From contig NZ_JAAAMU010000014.1 of the NCBI RefSeq assembly GCF_009909195.1, positions 62,001 through 126,000 of the forward strand: 64,000 nucleotides of DNA, given 5' to 3'. Source of the DNA: Paenibacillus sacheonensis (GTDB lineage: Bacteria; Bacillota; Bacilli; Paenibacillales; Paenibacillaceae). Each line of letters opens with the position of its first letter. The first letter of the stretch is position 1. Positions 41,979 through 50,864 of this stretch are shown here, piece after piece. The notes under the pieces are model-generated. The model searched no databases and had not been told where the DNA came from. It was given only the letters and a program-made list of their open reading frames with translations. The translations under genes were made by a program, and so were the position numbers.

Positions 41979-43106
41979 TTGACGATTTCTCGCTACAGAA
42001 TCATCGCTCTAATCGCGATCGTGCTCCTGCTGCTTGTCGGCATGACGAGCCAGTGGAATTTCATTTCGCGGCATGTTCTTCACCAATACAAGAATGCTTA
42101 CGTCAATCCCGTATTCGAACCTGTCCTGGCGGATCCTTCCGTCATTCGGGCAGAGGACGGTTACTTCTATGCTTACGGGACGGAAGACGAATGGAAACCT
42201 GGGGAGAAGGTCAAGCTCGGACCGATCGTGAAGTCGGCGGATCTCGTGCATTGGGATTATGTCGGAGATGCGTTCGCGACGCGTCCCGCTTGGAAGAAGG
42301 ACGGCGGCATCTGGGCGCTCGATATCCACCGGTTCAACGATCAGTATTATCTCTATTATTCGATCTCCGAATGGGGCGATGCGAATCCGGGCATCGGGAT
42401 CGCCGTCTCGGATAGCCCTGCGGGTCCATTCGAAGACAAAGGCAAGCTGCTCGACAGCTTCGACAGCGGGGTGAGAAACTCCATCGATCCGATGATGTTC
42501 GTCGACGAGGACGGCACGCCTTATCTGTTCTGGGGCAGCTTCAACGGCATCTATGGCATTCAGCTCAGCGCGGACGGGTTGTCCGTCGTGGGCGAGAAAT
42601 TTCAGATCGCGGGCAAGGACTTCGAGGGTCCGTACCTTATTAAGCGCGGGTCTTACTACTATTTCTTCGGTTCGATGGGCTCCTGCTGCGCCGGCAAGGA
42701 CAGCATATACTTGGTTAGCGCAGGACGTTCGGAATCGTTGAAGGGGCCTTATCTCAATGCCGAAGGCAGAGATATCATGGATGGCCCCGGCACGGTGATC
42801 TTGCGCGGAGAGGGCGCTTCCAAGGAGGATGGAGAAGGAGATGGAAATGGGAATGGGAATGGGAATGCAAATGGGCAAAAAGAGAAGCGATTCGTCGGTC
42901 CCGGGCACAACGCCATCATCCAAGACGACGCGGGCACGGATTGGATCGTCTATCACGCCATCGATGCATCCAACCCGCTGCTGCCGAACGAAGCGACCCG
43001 TCGGCCGCTGATGATCGATCCAATCAAATGGGTAGATGGCTGGCCGACGATCAAAGATGGAATTCCGAGCAAGACGAAGCGCAGCGGGCCGATTTGGAAG
43101 AAGTGA
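41979..43106 (+). CDS. Glycoside hydrolase family 43 protein, membrane-anchored or secreted
   Basis: A 375-residue GH43-type enzyme behind an N-terminal hydrophobic segment (RIIALIAIVLLLLVG). The five-bladed propeller motifs are present: LADPSVIRAEDGYFYAYGT (catalytic base Asp near 51), IDPMMFVDEDGTPYLFWG (pKa-modulating Asp near 170) and FEGPYLIKRGSYYYFFGS (acid Glu near 216). Substrates of this family are arabinan or xylan side chains. TTG at 41979 is the start with AAAGGA upstream. An odd low-complexity stretch (DGEGDGNGNGNGNANG) interrupts the fold before VGPGHNAII. Confidence 0.88.
   Translation: MTISRYRIIALIAIVLLLLVGMTSQWNFISRHVLHQYKNAYVNPVFEPVLADPSVIRAEDGYFYAYGTEDEWKPGEKVKLGPIVKSADLVHWDYVGDAFATRPAWKKDGGIWALDIHRFNDQYYLYYSISEWGDANPGIGIAVSDSPAGPFEDKGKLLDSFDSGVRNSIDPMMFVDEDGTPYLFWGSFNGIYGIQLSADGLSVVGEKFQIAGKDFEGPYLIKRGSYYYFFGSMGSCCAGKDSIYLVSAGRSESLKGPYLNAEGRDIMDGPGTVILRGEGASKEDGEGDGNGNGNGNANGQKEKRFVGPGHNAIIQDDAGTDWIVYHAIDASNPLLPNEATRRPLMIDPIKWVDGWPTIKDGIPSKTKRSGPIWKK
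42829..42890 (+). repeat. Low-complexity hexamer tract inside the GH43 gene
   Basis: GGGAAT-type hexamers encode alternating Gly-Asn. The tract stays in frame and lies between conserved propeller motifs, so it likely forms a flexible surface loop. Hexamer slippage would change loop length without a frameshift. Confidence 0.8.
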
Positions 43107-43243
43107 GTTTAGCGAAGTTCGTTCGAAACCTTGCGGGAATTGATTCACAAAGGCATACGGAACGGGAAACCCGAAGTAACGGGCACGAGCGTTGTACGAA
43201 GCATGGGGCAGGGCAATTGTTCGAATAAAAAGGAGCCGATCGC

Positions 43244-44158
43244 ATGGCGAAGCACTGGGATGAAGCAATGATTCCCGATCAATCCGGAAAAACGATCGTC
43301 ATCACCGGCTCGAGCAGCGGACTTGGACTAAGCACGGCAATGGTACTCGCGGGAAAGGGAGCGGAAGTGATCCTTGCCGTTCGCGATATCCAGAAAGGAA
43401 ATGCTGCGGCGGATCAAATCAAACGGCGGCATACGAACGCGAATGTCAAGGTCATGAAGCTGGATCTGGGTAGTCAGGCTAGCATTCGCTCATTTGCAGC
43501 AGCGTACAGGGAGCGATTTACTAACCTATCCGTCTTGATCAACAACGCTGGCGTGATGATGCCGCCCTATCGGAAGACAGCGGACGGCTTCGAGCTTCAA
43601 TTCGGAACGAACCATTTGGGACACTACGCTTTGACGGGCCAGCTGCTCCCCCTATTGCTCCAAACGTCAAAGTCACGCATCGTCACCGTCGGCAGTTTGG
43701 CCGCGAGAAGCGGCCGAATCGATTTCGATAACCTGGACGGTTCGAGAGGCTATCGGGGCTTTGCTTTTTACCGGCAGAGTAAACTCGCGAACGTGCTTTT
43801 TGCCAAAGAGCTGCAGCGCCGACTCGCGGAAGCCGGTGCGGAAACGATTAGCGTCGCCTGCCATCCCGGTATAGCGGCGACGAACATTACCTCGCGCGGA
43901 TCGGGAAATAAATCCGGCTTGCTCCTATTCCTCATGAAGCGATTGTTCCAAAGCGCGGAGATGGGAGCGCTGCCGAGCCTGTACGCGACTACCGTTCCTT
44001 CGCTCCATGGCGGCGAATATATCGGACCCGATGGCAAAGGCGCCAAGAAAGGGTATCCGACGTTCGATACGTCGATTGACAAGATCTACGATCCGAAGGT
44101 CGCGAAACGCTTATGGGAAGTTTCCGAACGATTGACGGGGCATCGTTATTCATTTTGA
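43244..44158 (+). CDS. SDR-family oxidoreductase (retinol-dehydrogenase-like)
   Basis: A 304-residue NAD(P)-dependent short-chain dehydrogenase. It has TGSSSGLGLSTAM cofactor loop, NNAGVM, FGTNHLGHYALTG, the catalytic Ser in TVGSLAARSG and YRQSK (YxxxK). Length and motif set match the retinol/WWOX-like group. AAGGAG precedes the ATG. Terminator follows closely. Substrate unknown. Confidence 0.9.
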   Translation: MAKHWDEAMIPDQSGKTIVITGSSSGLGLSTAMVLAGKGAEVILAVRDIQKGNAAADQIKRRHTNANVKVMKLDLGSQASIRSFAAAYRERFTNLSVLINNAGVMMPPYRKTADGFELQFGTNHLGHYALTGQLLPLLLQTSKSRIVTVGSLAARSGRIDFDNLDGSRGYRGFAFYRQSKLANVLFAKELQRRLAEAGAETISVACHPGIAATNITSRGSGNKSGLLLFLMKRLFQSAEMGALPSLYATTVPSLHGGEYIGPDGKGAKKGYPTFDTSIDKIYDPKVAKRLWEVSERLTGHRYSF

Positions 44159-44177
44159 TTGCGTTATTGAACGCATG

Positions 44178-44214
44178 ATGGAGCAGCTTGCCGCCGGCAG
44201 CTGCTCCATTTTTC
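44178..44214. terminator. Terminator between convergent SDR and desaturase-like genes
   Basis: ATGGAGCAGCT / AGCTGCTCCAT stem followed by TTTTTC on the plus strand. Confidence 0.8.
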
Positions 44215-44227
44215 GTTATGCGACAAG

Positions 44228-45817
44228 TTACCGATCGTGGGACAGGAGCTGCTGCGCCACGATGTAGCCCGATCCCCCGTTGATGCCGTGACCTGGCCAT
44301 GTGGCAGCGCCAAGCATGTAAAGATTCGCGATTTCCGACCGGTGGCCTGGTTGTGAGGGAAGCGGACGGAACAAATAACTTTGCATCAAGTCGTGTGATC
44401 CGCCATACGGATCGCCTGGGCCGGAATTCGGGTTGAAGCGGGCAATCGTGTCTGGCGTGACGACCGACTTGCCGATAATAGCGTCCGGAATGTTTGGAAT
44501 ATGCTTGCTTGCGATGGCGATAACGCGTTCGGCGAATCGTTCGGTCAACTCATTCGTCCACGTACCGTCTCCGACGTCAATCCGATTAGCGGCATCACCG
44601 CGTGGACGACAGGGAACCTCTAGAACCTGGAGCCGCATGATCGCTTTGCCGGCTGGCGCTCGGCTCGGATCGAGATTGGTAGAACAATCGACCGTAAACG
44701 TCGGCTTAGCCGGGAGAAGATCTGCCATCCCTTGCGCAATGGCGAGGGTGAAGCCGTCGAGACCGTCGGTCAGATGGGGCTGACCGACGCCGGCAAACCT
44801 CGGATCGGGCCATTTCGGCGCTTCTTTCAACGCCAGATGGACCTGAAAGCATCCTCTTCCATAGCGGTAGCGCTTTGCTTGGCTGCGAATGTCGGAGCTG
44901 ACTGGCGCATCCGCTAGGAGCGACAGATACAACTGGTCCGGACCGGTGGAGGCGACAATAGCGTGTTTTGCGCGGTATTCCTCGTCTTGTGCCGTACGCA
45001 CGGCGACAGCCTTGCCGTTATTAACGATAATCCGCGCAGCGCTTGTACCCGTCTTGATCGACCCGCCTTGGTCCTGCACTAACTGAGCCAATGCCAGAGC
45101 AAGCTTTTCGCTGCCTCCCTCGGGAATAGGCATCCCGCCGCCCATTAGCGCCATCGTCGTAAGAGGCACCCATATGCCGCTGCCGACTTCGTCCGGCGTC
45201 CGGCCCAGGTGAGTGACCCATGAAGCCAGCATCGCGCGCATGGTTGGGGACCGGAAATCTCTAACCGCATTGCGAGCGGTGGAAAAAAGGGAGGCGGCGA
45301 ATGCCGTGTAGCTTTTGCCTCCGGTTCGTTGGTCATACATTAAATCCTGAATCATAGCGGAAGCTCTCGGATCCGATAAGTCCTGGGTGAACAATTCGAA
45401 TACGTTTCCCGCATACGGTGCAAATTCCTCGAACATGCGTCCCAACACGGCACCGTCTCCGGAGGCGAGACGCTCAGCTTCGGCGGCGAAGTCCTCGCCC
45501 GAGCGGGATAAAACGGCTGTCTCGCCGTTCTCCATCGAAACGCCGGTCGGCAGATCCGTATTCACGTAACGCAGCCCGCGGGCTTCGAGCGCTTCCCTAA
45601 AGTCCGCATAAGCAGGGCCTGTCACGAACAGCGGGTGGGCTGCCGCGTAGACGTCATGCTTGAATCCGGGCAGCGTCAGTTCTTCCGTTCGCAGGAATCC
45701 GCCGGGGCGGTCATTCTTCTCCAGCATAAGAACGCTTCTCCCGGCTCGCGTCAAATAAGCGGCCGCGATCAGCGCGTTGTGCCCGCTGCCAATCATAATT
45801 ACGTCGTACGTGTTCAA
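44228..45817 (-). CDS. FAD-dependent phytoene-desaturase-like oxidoreductase
   Basis: A 529-residue flavoprotein of the CrtI/carotene-isomerase-like amine-oxidase superfamily. The N-terminus (YDVIMIGSGHNALIAAAYLTRAG..VLMLEKNDRPGG) is a complete FAD-binding fold, and the C-terminus (NLYMLGAATWPGHGINGGSG) matches the family's FAD-contacting end. The start is chosen as TTG at 45817: GGGGGAGG lies eight bases ahead of it but only about two bases from the GTG at 45823. In this superfamily annotation as a carotenoid enzyme is often unproven. Confidence 0.88.
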   Translation of the reverse strand: MNTYDVIMIGSGHNALIAAAYLTRAGRSVLMLEKNDRPGGFLRTEELTLPGFKHDVYAAAHPLFVTGPAYADFREALEARGLRYVNTDLPTGVSMENGETAVLSRSGEDFAAEAERLASGDGAVLGRMFEEFAPYAGNVFELFTQDLSDPRASAMIQDLMYDQRTGGKSYTAFAASLFSTARNAVRDFRSPTMRAMLASWVTHLGRTPDEVGSGIWVPLTTMALMGGGMPIPEGGSEKLALALAQLVQDQGGSIKTGTSAARIIVNNGKAVAVRTAQDEEYRAKHAIVASTGPDQLYLSLLADAPVSSDIRSQAKRYRYGRGCFQVHLALKEAPKWPDPRFAGVGQPHLTDGLDGFTLAIAQGMADLLPAKPTFTVDCSTNLDPSRAPAGKAIMRLQVLEVPCRPRGDAANRIDVGDGTWTNELTERFAERVIAIASKHIPNIPDAIIGKSVVTPDTIARFNPNSGPGDPYGGSHDLMQSYLFRPLPSQPGHRSEIANLYMLGAATWPGHGINGGSGYIVAQQLLSHDR

Positions 45818-46157
45818 TAACACTACCTCCCCCGCGGCTATAAAACATATTTAGTTTAATATAATGAAGCGGCGAGGAATGGCGCTTGCTGTCGACCATT
45901 TCATAAAATGCCAGGGATTTAAACCGCAAATTGAAACATGTTGTTTAGCTCAAGTAACGGTTTGGAAGTTTAGGCAGATAGAATAGGAGATCGTGATGTT
46001 GAACTAACCCGACTGGTCTTTCGAATAGGAGAGCATTTCGCGGACAACCGCCAAGATCAAGAAATAAAGAGTTATCCATAAATGTGTGCCCCAGGATTTA
46101 ACATTGTTGTACAATGATAGTGAGACTAGAAGATTCTTTCGGCAGGGGAGTGTTCGA
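45818..46157. other. Intergenic region between divergent genes
   Basis: About 340 bases with an A/T-rich stretch near 45845-45866 that is the likely promoter area of the desaturase-like gene. No gene or clear repeat was recognised. Confidence 0.4.
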
Positions 46158-46895
46158 TTGAGCGTAACCAGAACCATAAAGCTGCTTGGTTTGATCCTCG
46201 GCGTCGCAGCGTTGAATACCGTCGTGTTCTCCCCCGGATTCATCGGAATCGAGCTTGGCGGCAGCGCGCTCTCCTCGGCAATCGGCGCGACCATCCTCGC
46301 CGCCAGCGGCATCGCCCTGACCTACGGGTGTTATGCCCTCCTGTTCAAGAGCCCTGCGGCTCTGCCGGTCAAGGAGATCAAGACGCATGAAGATTATGTT
46401 GAGGCATTATCCCTATTCAGGCGTATTAAGGTATTAGAAGACGATATGAGTCTGGCCTTGCATCAACTGGAACGCATGCGGAAGAAGAAAAACACGCTGC
46501 TGGACATTCTGAAGCAGCGGTTCGATCCCGCGGAATTGAGCTATAAGAAGTTCGCTGCCGTTATTCAAGAGGTGGAGAAGCTCTTCTACCTGAATGTCAG
46601 AAGCATCCTCAACCGGCTGCGCACGTTCGACGAGTCGGAATTCGAGAGCGTCTCGGGACGGAAGCCGTCGACCTTATCGCAGGAGCTGCTGCAAGCCCGC
46701 AAAAGCCTGTACGGCGAATACCTTTCCTTCACCAAGCAATCGCTCGCCACGAACGAGGAAATTCTGTTGAAGCTGGACCAGCTTCTGCTGGAGATCTCCC
46801 GCTTGGACAGCTTGGAGCCGGGCGACATCGACGGCATGCCTTGCATGCAGGAAATCGACGCGTTGATCAAGCAAACCCCATACTACAAGAATTAA
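46158..46895 (+). CDS. Membrane-anchored helical protein (first gene of VWA/TelA operon)
   Basis: A 245-residue protein. Two N-terminal transmembrane helices (KLLGLILGVAALNTVVF; ILAASGIALTYGCYALLF) precede a long charged helical region (KVLEDDMSLALHQLERMRKKK and onward) that likely forms coiled coils in the cytoplasm. TTG at 46158 is seven bases after GGCAGGGGAG. In Bacillus an XpaC-type membrane protein lies beside a TelA-like gene, and this protein holds a similar position and topology, but sequence similarity to XpaC was not confirmed. The next gene starts 12 bases after the stop. Confidence 0.7.
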   Translation: MSVTRTIKLLGLILGVAALNTVVFSPGFIGIELGGSALSSAIGATILAASGIALTYGCYALLFKSPAALPVKEIKTHEDYVEALSLFRRIKVLEDDMSLALHQLERMRKKKNTLLDILKQRFDPAELSYKKFAAVIQEVEKLFYLNVRSILNRLRTFDESEFESVSGRKPSTLSQELLQARKSLYGEYLSFTKQSLATNEEILLKLDQLLLEISRLDSLEPGDIDGMPCMQEIDALIKQTPYYKN

Positions 46896-46907
46896 GAGGT
46901 GGCCTGG

Positions 46908-48596
46908 ATGCAAAGAAAGAGTAAATTCATTCTGATCTCCGTCGTTCTGCTGGCGGTCGTCTTCGGTCTTGTTTATGCCGGAGTAACTTTGACCTCCAAT
47001 CTGGGCAAATCGAAAGCGGAGGTGACGGCCGAGAATGCCGGCGAACGGTTGAACAAACTGTTCAAGGCTATTTCCCCGGCCAACGAGACGCCCGTGAAGG
47101 GCCAAATCGACCTGGACCCCGTCGACGTCGCCGCGTCCTTGCCCGACATCGGCAAGTTTCCCGTCACGGTGAACAACACCAACGACAATTTCGTCGAGAT
47201 TTTCTCGTCCACGGAAAAATCGGGAACGGGCGTCGACGGTTGGCTGACGGACGCGGCGACCGAATTTAACAAAGCGAACGTGATCGTGGACGGCAACCCC
47301 GCGTCGGTCAAGATTCGCAATATCGCCTCGGGCACGGCCACGGACTATATCAAATCCGGTAAATACGTCCCCGATGCGTTCACCCCTTCGAATGAATTAT
47401 GGGGCGAGATGGTTCAGGCAAGCGGCGTGAAGACGCAGCTCGTGACCAAACGCTTGGTCGGCAACGTCCCCGGAATCGTCATCGCCAAAGCAAAGTACGA
47501 CGCCATGATCGACAAGTACGGCTCCGTCAATGTCAAGACCGTCACGGAAGCCATCGCCAACAACGAGCTCTCCATGGGGTATACCGATCCCTTCGCGAGC
47601 TCCACGGGCTTGAATTTTCTCGTAACGGCGCTTCATACCTTCGATAGCGGCAATATGCTGAGCGACAAGGCCGTGCAGGAATTCGAAACGTTCCAGTCCA
47701 ACGTGCCTTTCATCGCCTCCACGACCATTCAGATGCGCGATGCGGCCAAGTCCGGCGCCCTGGACGGTTTCGTTCTGGAATACCAGACGTACGTCAATGC
47801 GGCGGATTTGAAGAGCGGGTACGTCTTTACGCCGTTCGGGTTCAGACACGATAGTCCGCTCTACGCCTTGGGCGATCTGCCGCAGGCGAAGCTGGATATC
47901 CTCAAGAAATTCGCCGAGTTCGTGACGCAAGAGAAGTATAGGAAGACGGCGGAGGAGAAAGGCTTCAACGGCCTGGAAACCTACAAGTCGGAGATTGCCC
48001 CGGTGGATGGCGACCTGCTGACGTCCGCGCAGAAAGTATGGAAAGAGAAGAAGAACGGCAGCAAGCCGATCACCGCGGTCTTCGTCACCGACGTCTCCGG
48101 GAGCATGGACGGGGAGCCGATCAACCGCTTGAAGGAGTCGCTCTTGAAAGGGCAGAAGTACCTGGGCAGGGACAACAGCATCGGCCTCGTCTCCTACTCG
48201 GACGGCGTCACCATCAAGCTGCCGATCGCGAAGTACGATACGAATCAGCAGTCCATGTTCGTCGGAGCGGTGAACAGCCTGCAGTCCGGCGGCGGAACGG
48301 CCACCTTCAACGGAATCGTCGTGGCGCTCAAGCTGCTCGAAGATCAATTGGCGATCGACCCGAACACCAAGCCCATTATCTTCGTCCTCAGCGACGGCGA
48401 GACGAATCAGGGCTACTCGCTGGAAGACATCAAGGGACTCATCGAGACATATAAGATTCCGATCTACACGATCGGCTACAATGCCAATATTCAAGCGCTC
48501 CAGAACATCTCCAGCATTAACGAAGCGGCCAGCATCAACGCGGATACGGACGATGTCGTGTACAAGATCGGCAATCTGTTCAATGTGCAAATGTAA
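46908..48596 (+). CDS. Membrane-anchored solute-binding-like protein with C-terminal VWA domain
   Basis: A 562-residue protein on the outer face of the membrane. One N-terminal anchor (FILISVVLLAVVFGLVYAGV), then about residues 80-360 resemble a periplasmic-binding-protein fold (GWLTDAATEFNKANV, LSMGYTDPFASSTGLNFL, SGALDGFVLEYQTYV, KLDILKKFAEFV). Residues about 375-562 form a von Willebrand A domain with a perfect MIDAS motif (VFVTDVSGSMDG). The ATG at 46908 is set by AAGAGGTGG. It is the middle gene of the operon. Ligand unknown; VWA domains bind metal-dependent protein partners. Confidence 0.87.
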   Translation: MQRKSKFILISVVLLAVVFGLVYAGVTLTSNLGKSKAEVTAENAGERLNKLFKAISPANETPVKGQIDLDPVDVAASLPDIGKFPVTVNNTNDNFVEIFSSTEKSGTGVDGWLTDAATEFNKANVIVDGNPASVKIRNIASGTATDYIKSGKYVPDAFTPSNELWGEMVQASGVKTQLVTKRLVGNVPGIVIAKAKYDAMIDKYGSVNVKTVTEAIANNELSMGYTDPFASSTGLNFLVTALHTFDSGNMLSDKAVQEFETFQSNVPFIASTTIQMRDAAKSGALDGFVLEYQTYVNAADLKSGYVFTPFGFRHDSPLYALGDLPQAKLDILKKFAEFVTQEKYRKTAEEKGFNGLETYKSEIAPVDGDLLTSAQKVWKEKKNGSKPITAVFVTDVSGSMDGEPINRLKESLLKGQKYLGRDNSIGLVSYSDGVTIKLPIAKYDTNQQSMFVGAVNSLQSGGGTATFNGIVVALKLLEDQLAIDPNTKPIIFVLSDGETNQGYSLEDIKGLIETYKIPIYTIGYNANIQALQNISSINEAASINADTDDVVYKIGNLFNVQM

Positions 48597-48617
48597 CCAT
48601 TCCGAGGGGGAATTGCA

Positions 48618-49757
48618 ATGGCATTTTCGATGAATGTATCCAGTCCGGAAGAGCTGACGGCGGAGATCGAGCCTACGATACGGCCGTTACCGGAGGAAGA
48701 AGCCAAGCTGAAGCAGGAAGCGGATTCGAACGTCGCGATGATCATGGCACTGGATGTCGAGTCCCTGGACCAACGCAAGGAGATTCTTCAATCGATCGAC
48801 GTTTACGGTCTGAACACCATGAAACGATCGTCCGATAAAAACACCCTGCTGCAGGTCTCGGTCGGCAATCTGGCGAAATCGGGCGATGAAGGCGGCACGG
48901 TCGCGAAGGGACTGGCCGATCTGCACGCGCAGCTGAAGGATCTGGATCCGAGCATGATCGATTTTGCCAAGAAGGGATTTCTCGGAAAGCTGTTCCATCC
49001 GCTGCGGTCGTACTTCATCAAGTTCGAGAAGGCCGACGACGTCATAGCCGATATCGTCGTGTCGTTGGATAAAGGCGGCGCCACGCTCAGGAACGACAAC
49101 ACGACGCTGGAGCTCGAGCAGCACGAGATCCGAAAGCTGACCAAGACGCTCAAGAAGGAAATTCAGCTCGGAATGCTCATGGACGAATCCATCGAAGCCC
49201 AGATCGAAGCAGCCAAGAATCGCGGCGAAGACCCCGAGAAGGTTCGGTTCATAACCGAAGAAATCCTGTTCCCGATGCGCCAGCGCGTCATGGATTTGCA
49301 GCAAATGCTGGTCGTCAATCAGCAAGGAATCTTGGCTTACGAGGTCGTCATCCGTAATAATAAGGAGCTCATCCGCGGCGTCGACCGAGCGAAGACCGTC
49401 ACGATCTCCGCCCTGAAGATCGCCGTTACGGTGGCGAGCGCCTTGTACAACCAAGGGGTCGTGCTCAAAAAGATCGAGCTGCTGAACCAGACCACCACGA
49501 ACCTGATCGCCGGCACGTCCCGGATGCTGAAGGACCAAGGGGTCGCCATTCATCAGCAGGCTATGGAAGCGACGGTCTCGGTCGATACCTTGAAACAAGC
49601 GTTCTCGGACGTCCTGTCCGCGTTCGATTCCATCAGCTCGTATAAACAGCAAGCACTTCCGAAGATGAGGGAAACCATCAACCAGTTCAGGGCATTGGCC
49701 GACGATGGCGAGAAGCATATTTCGCGGCTCGAGAAGGGCAACGCGTTGGGGCTGTAA
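48618..49757 (+). CDS. Toxic anion resistance protein, TelA family
   Basis: A 379-residue cytosolic helical protein. RSYFIKFEKADDVIADIVVSLDKGG and DNTTLELEQHEIRKL are typical of TelA/YaaN proteins, and the rest is coiled-coil-like, with QQGILAYEVVIRNNKELIRGVDRAKTVTISALKIAV. GAGGGGG precedes the ATG. It ends the operon. TelA-family proteins are linked to tellurite and other envelope stress, but the mechanism is not settled. Confidence 0.9.
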   Translation: MAFSMNVSSPEELTAEIEPTIRPLPEEEAKLKQEADSNVAMIMALDVESLDQRKEILQSIDVYGLNTMKRSSDKNTLLQVSVGNLAKSGDEGGTVAKGLADLHAQLKDLDPSMIDFAKKGFLGKLFHPLRSYFIKFEKADDVIADIVVSLDKGGATLRNDNTTLELEQHEIRKLTKTLKKEIQLGMLMDESIEAQIEAAKNRGEDPEKVRFITEEILFPMRQRVMDLQQMLVVNQQGILAYEVVIRNNKELIRGVDRAKTVTISALKIAVTVASALYNQGVVLKKIELLNQTTTNLIAGTSRMLKDQGVAIHQQAMEATVSVDTLKQAFSDVLSAFDSISSYKQQALPKMRETINQFRALADDGEKHISRLEKGNALGL

Positions 49758-49814
49758 AGAAGCGTTCGGATTCCATAGGCATGTCTGGCAACGGGGAACG
49801 GATTGTTCGACGGG

Positions 49815-49848
49815 AAAGAGCAGCTGCTGAGGCAGCTGCTCTTTATCG
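49815..49848 (+). terminator. Terminator of the TelA operon
   Basis: AAAGAGCAGCTG / CAGCTGCTCTTT strong stem with a short T tract. Confidence 0.8.
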
Positions 49849-49916
49849 TTGAAGTAACGGGCAGTTCGGAGTGTCCGAAGACATGATGAGGAATAAGCCG
49901 GCTAGGCAAGAAGAGA

Positions 49917-50177
49917 TTATGGCTGCCCATTTTGGAGCTCTCTTATTTGTTCCGCTTGGCTTTGCAAGCGTGCTCGTTCGGATTTCGGAAATCCGATTCG
50001 AACCGTCTTCTCGCTGCACATTTGACAAGAACAATGGACTTTGTTTTTATATAACCGTCCGTACTGCTCATTAGGTACATACCAGCGTATACGAGCGATT
50101 TTCTTCTTGCGGGCAATTGCTGCTTGTCGTTGGCGGCGAACAAAAGCTTGATGTCGATTTTTACAAGTCGGTTTCAA
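49917..50177 (-). CDS. Small basic protein with HCSCxxC cysteine cluster
   Basis: An 86-residue protein rich in Arg and Lys. The core reads RQRQAAIARKKKIARIRWYV, then KNKVHCSCQMCSEKTVRIGFP, a pattern seen in small uncharacterised Firmicutes proteins with repeated Arg segments and an HCSC-type cluster, perhaps metal-binding. Start would be TTG at 50177 with a weak AAGGGG site 12 bases upstream. It stands alone. Function unknown. Confidence 0.6.
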   Translation of the reverse strand: MKPTCKNRHQAFVRRQRQAAIARKKKIARIRWYVPNEQYGRLYKNKVHCSCQMCSEKTVRIGFPKSERARLQSQAEQIRELQNGQP

Positions 50178-50347
50178 ATCATCACGTCCCCTTGGTTAGA
50201 GGCTCAGCCTGCAGAAGACGCCAAGGATCTATCGATCTGCTACAGGCTGAGCGTGATGACAAGCGCGTTCGGATGCAAAGGGAGATCAGTTCCTTTCCAT
50301 GTATTGTGCGAGAAACGTACGTCCATTGTACGGCATTGTTGAAGGCA

Positions 50348-50806
50348 TCACAATCGGGTTTTCCCAACAAGAGGGTTCCGCCCCGCCATGGAACACTGCC
50401 CCGCCCCGTCGATCAAGCCGGACTCGATGATTTCGCTGGGAATCGTCGCGATGAACTGCCGCATGAAGAAGCAGCCGAACGCGCCCGTCAGACCGGGTAT
50501 GATCAACCCGGCATACGTGTCGACCCAATGCAGCTTGGATAGAATCACGAAGACCGGAATGATCGTGACTTGCGCGGGAATCATCATCGTGCCCACGTAA
50601 CCCATGAAGAGCGAATCGCGCCCTTTAAAATCCAGCTTGGCGAATGCGTAACCGCTCATGAAGGAGGTCGCGAGCACGCCGAGCACCGTGCAGACGGTAT
50701 ACAGCACCGTATTCAGAAAATAACGGCCCCAGGGCGCAATGTCCCAGGCTTTTGAATAATTATCCCACTGCAGCGACGAAGGCAGCAGCTTCGGATTTTG
50801 GTTCCA
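50348..50806 (-). pseudogene. Truncated sugar ABC-transporter permease (MalG-type)
   Basis: Reading from about 50806 the sequence is a clear inner-membrane permease of carbohydrate ABC importers: LQWDNYSKAWDIAPWGRYFL, LATSFMSGYAFAKLDFKGRD, MIPAQVTIIPVFVIL and RQFIATIPSEIIESGLIDGAG, the last being the start of the EAA loop that docks the ATPase. It then breaks off into unrelated sequence, and the first helix is also missing. No binding-protein or second permease gene is near. This is a remnant from a lost importer operon. Confidence 0.85.
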
Positions 50807-50826
50807 GCAAGGCAAACCCTTATAAT
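50798..50826 (+). promoter_or_regulatory. Candidate promoter of the OmpR/HK operon
   Basis: TTGGTT, 17-base spacer, perfect TATAAT. It lies at the broken 5' edge of the permease remnant and about 30 bases upstream of the response regulator start region. Confidence 0.5.
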
Positions 50827-50864
50827 AAGAGCACACGATAACGACATGGGGCAGGTGTATTGTC

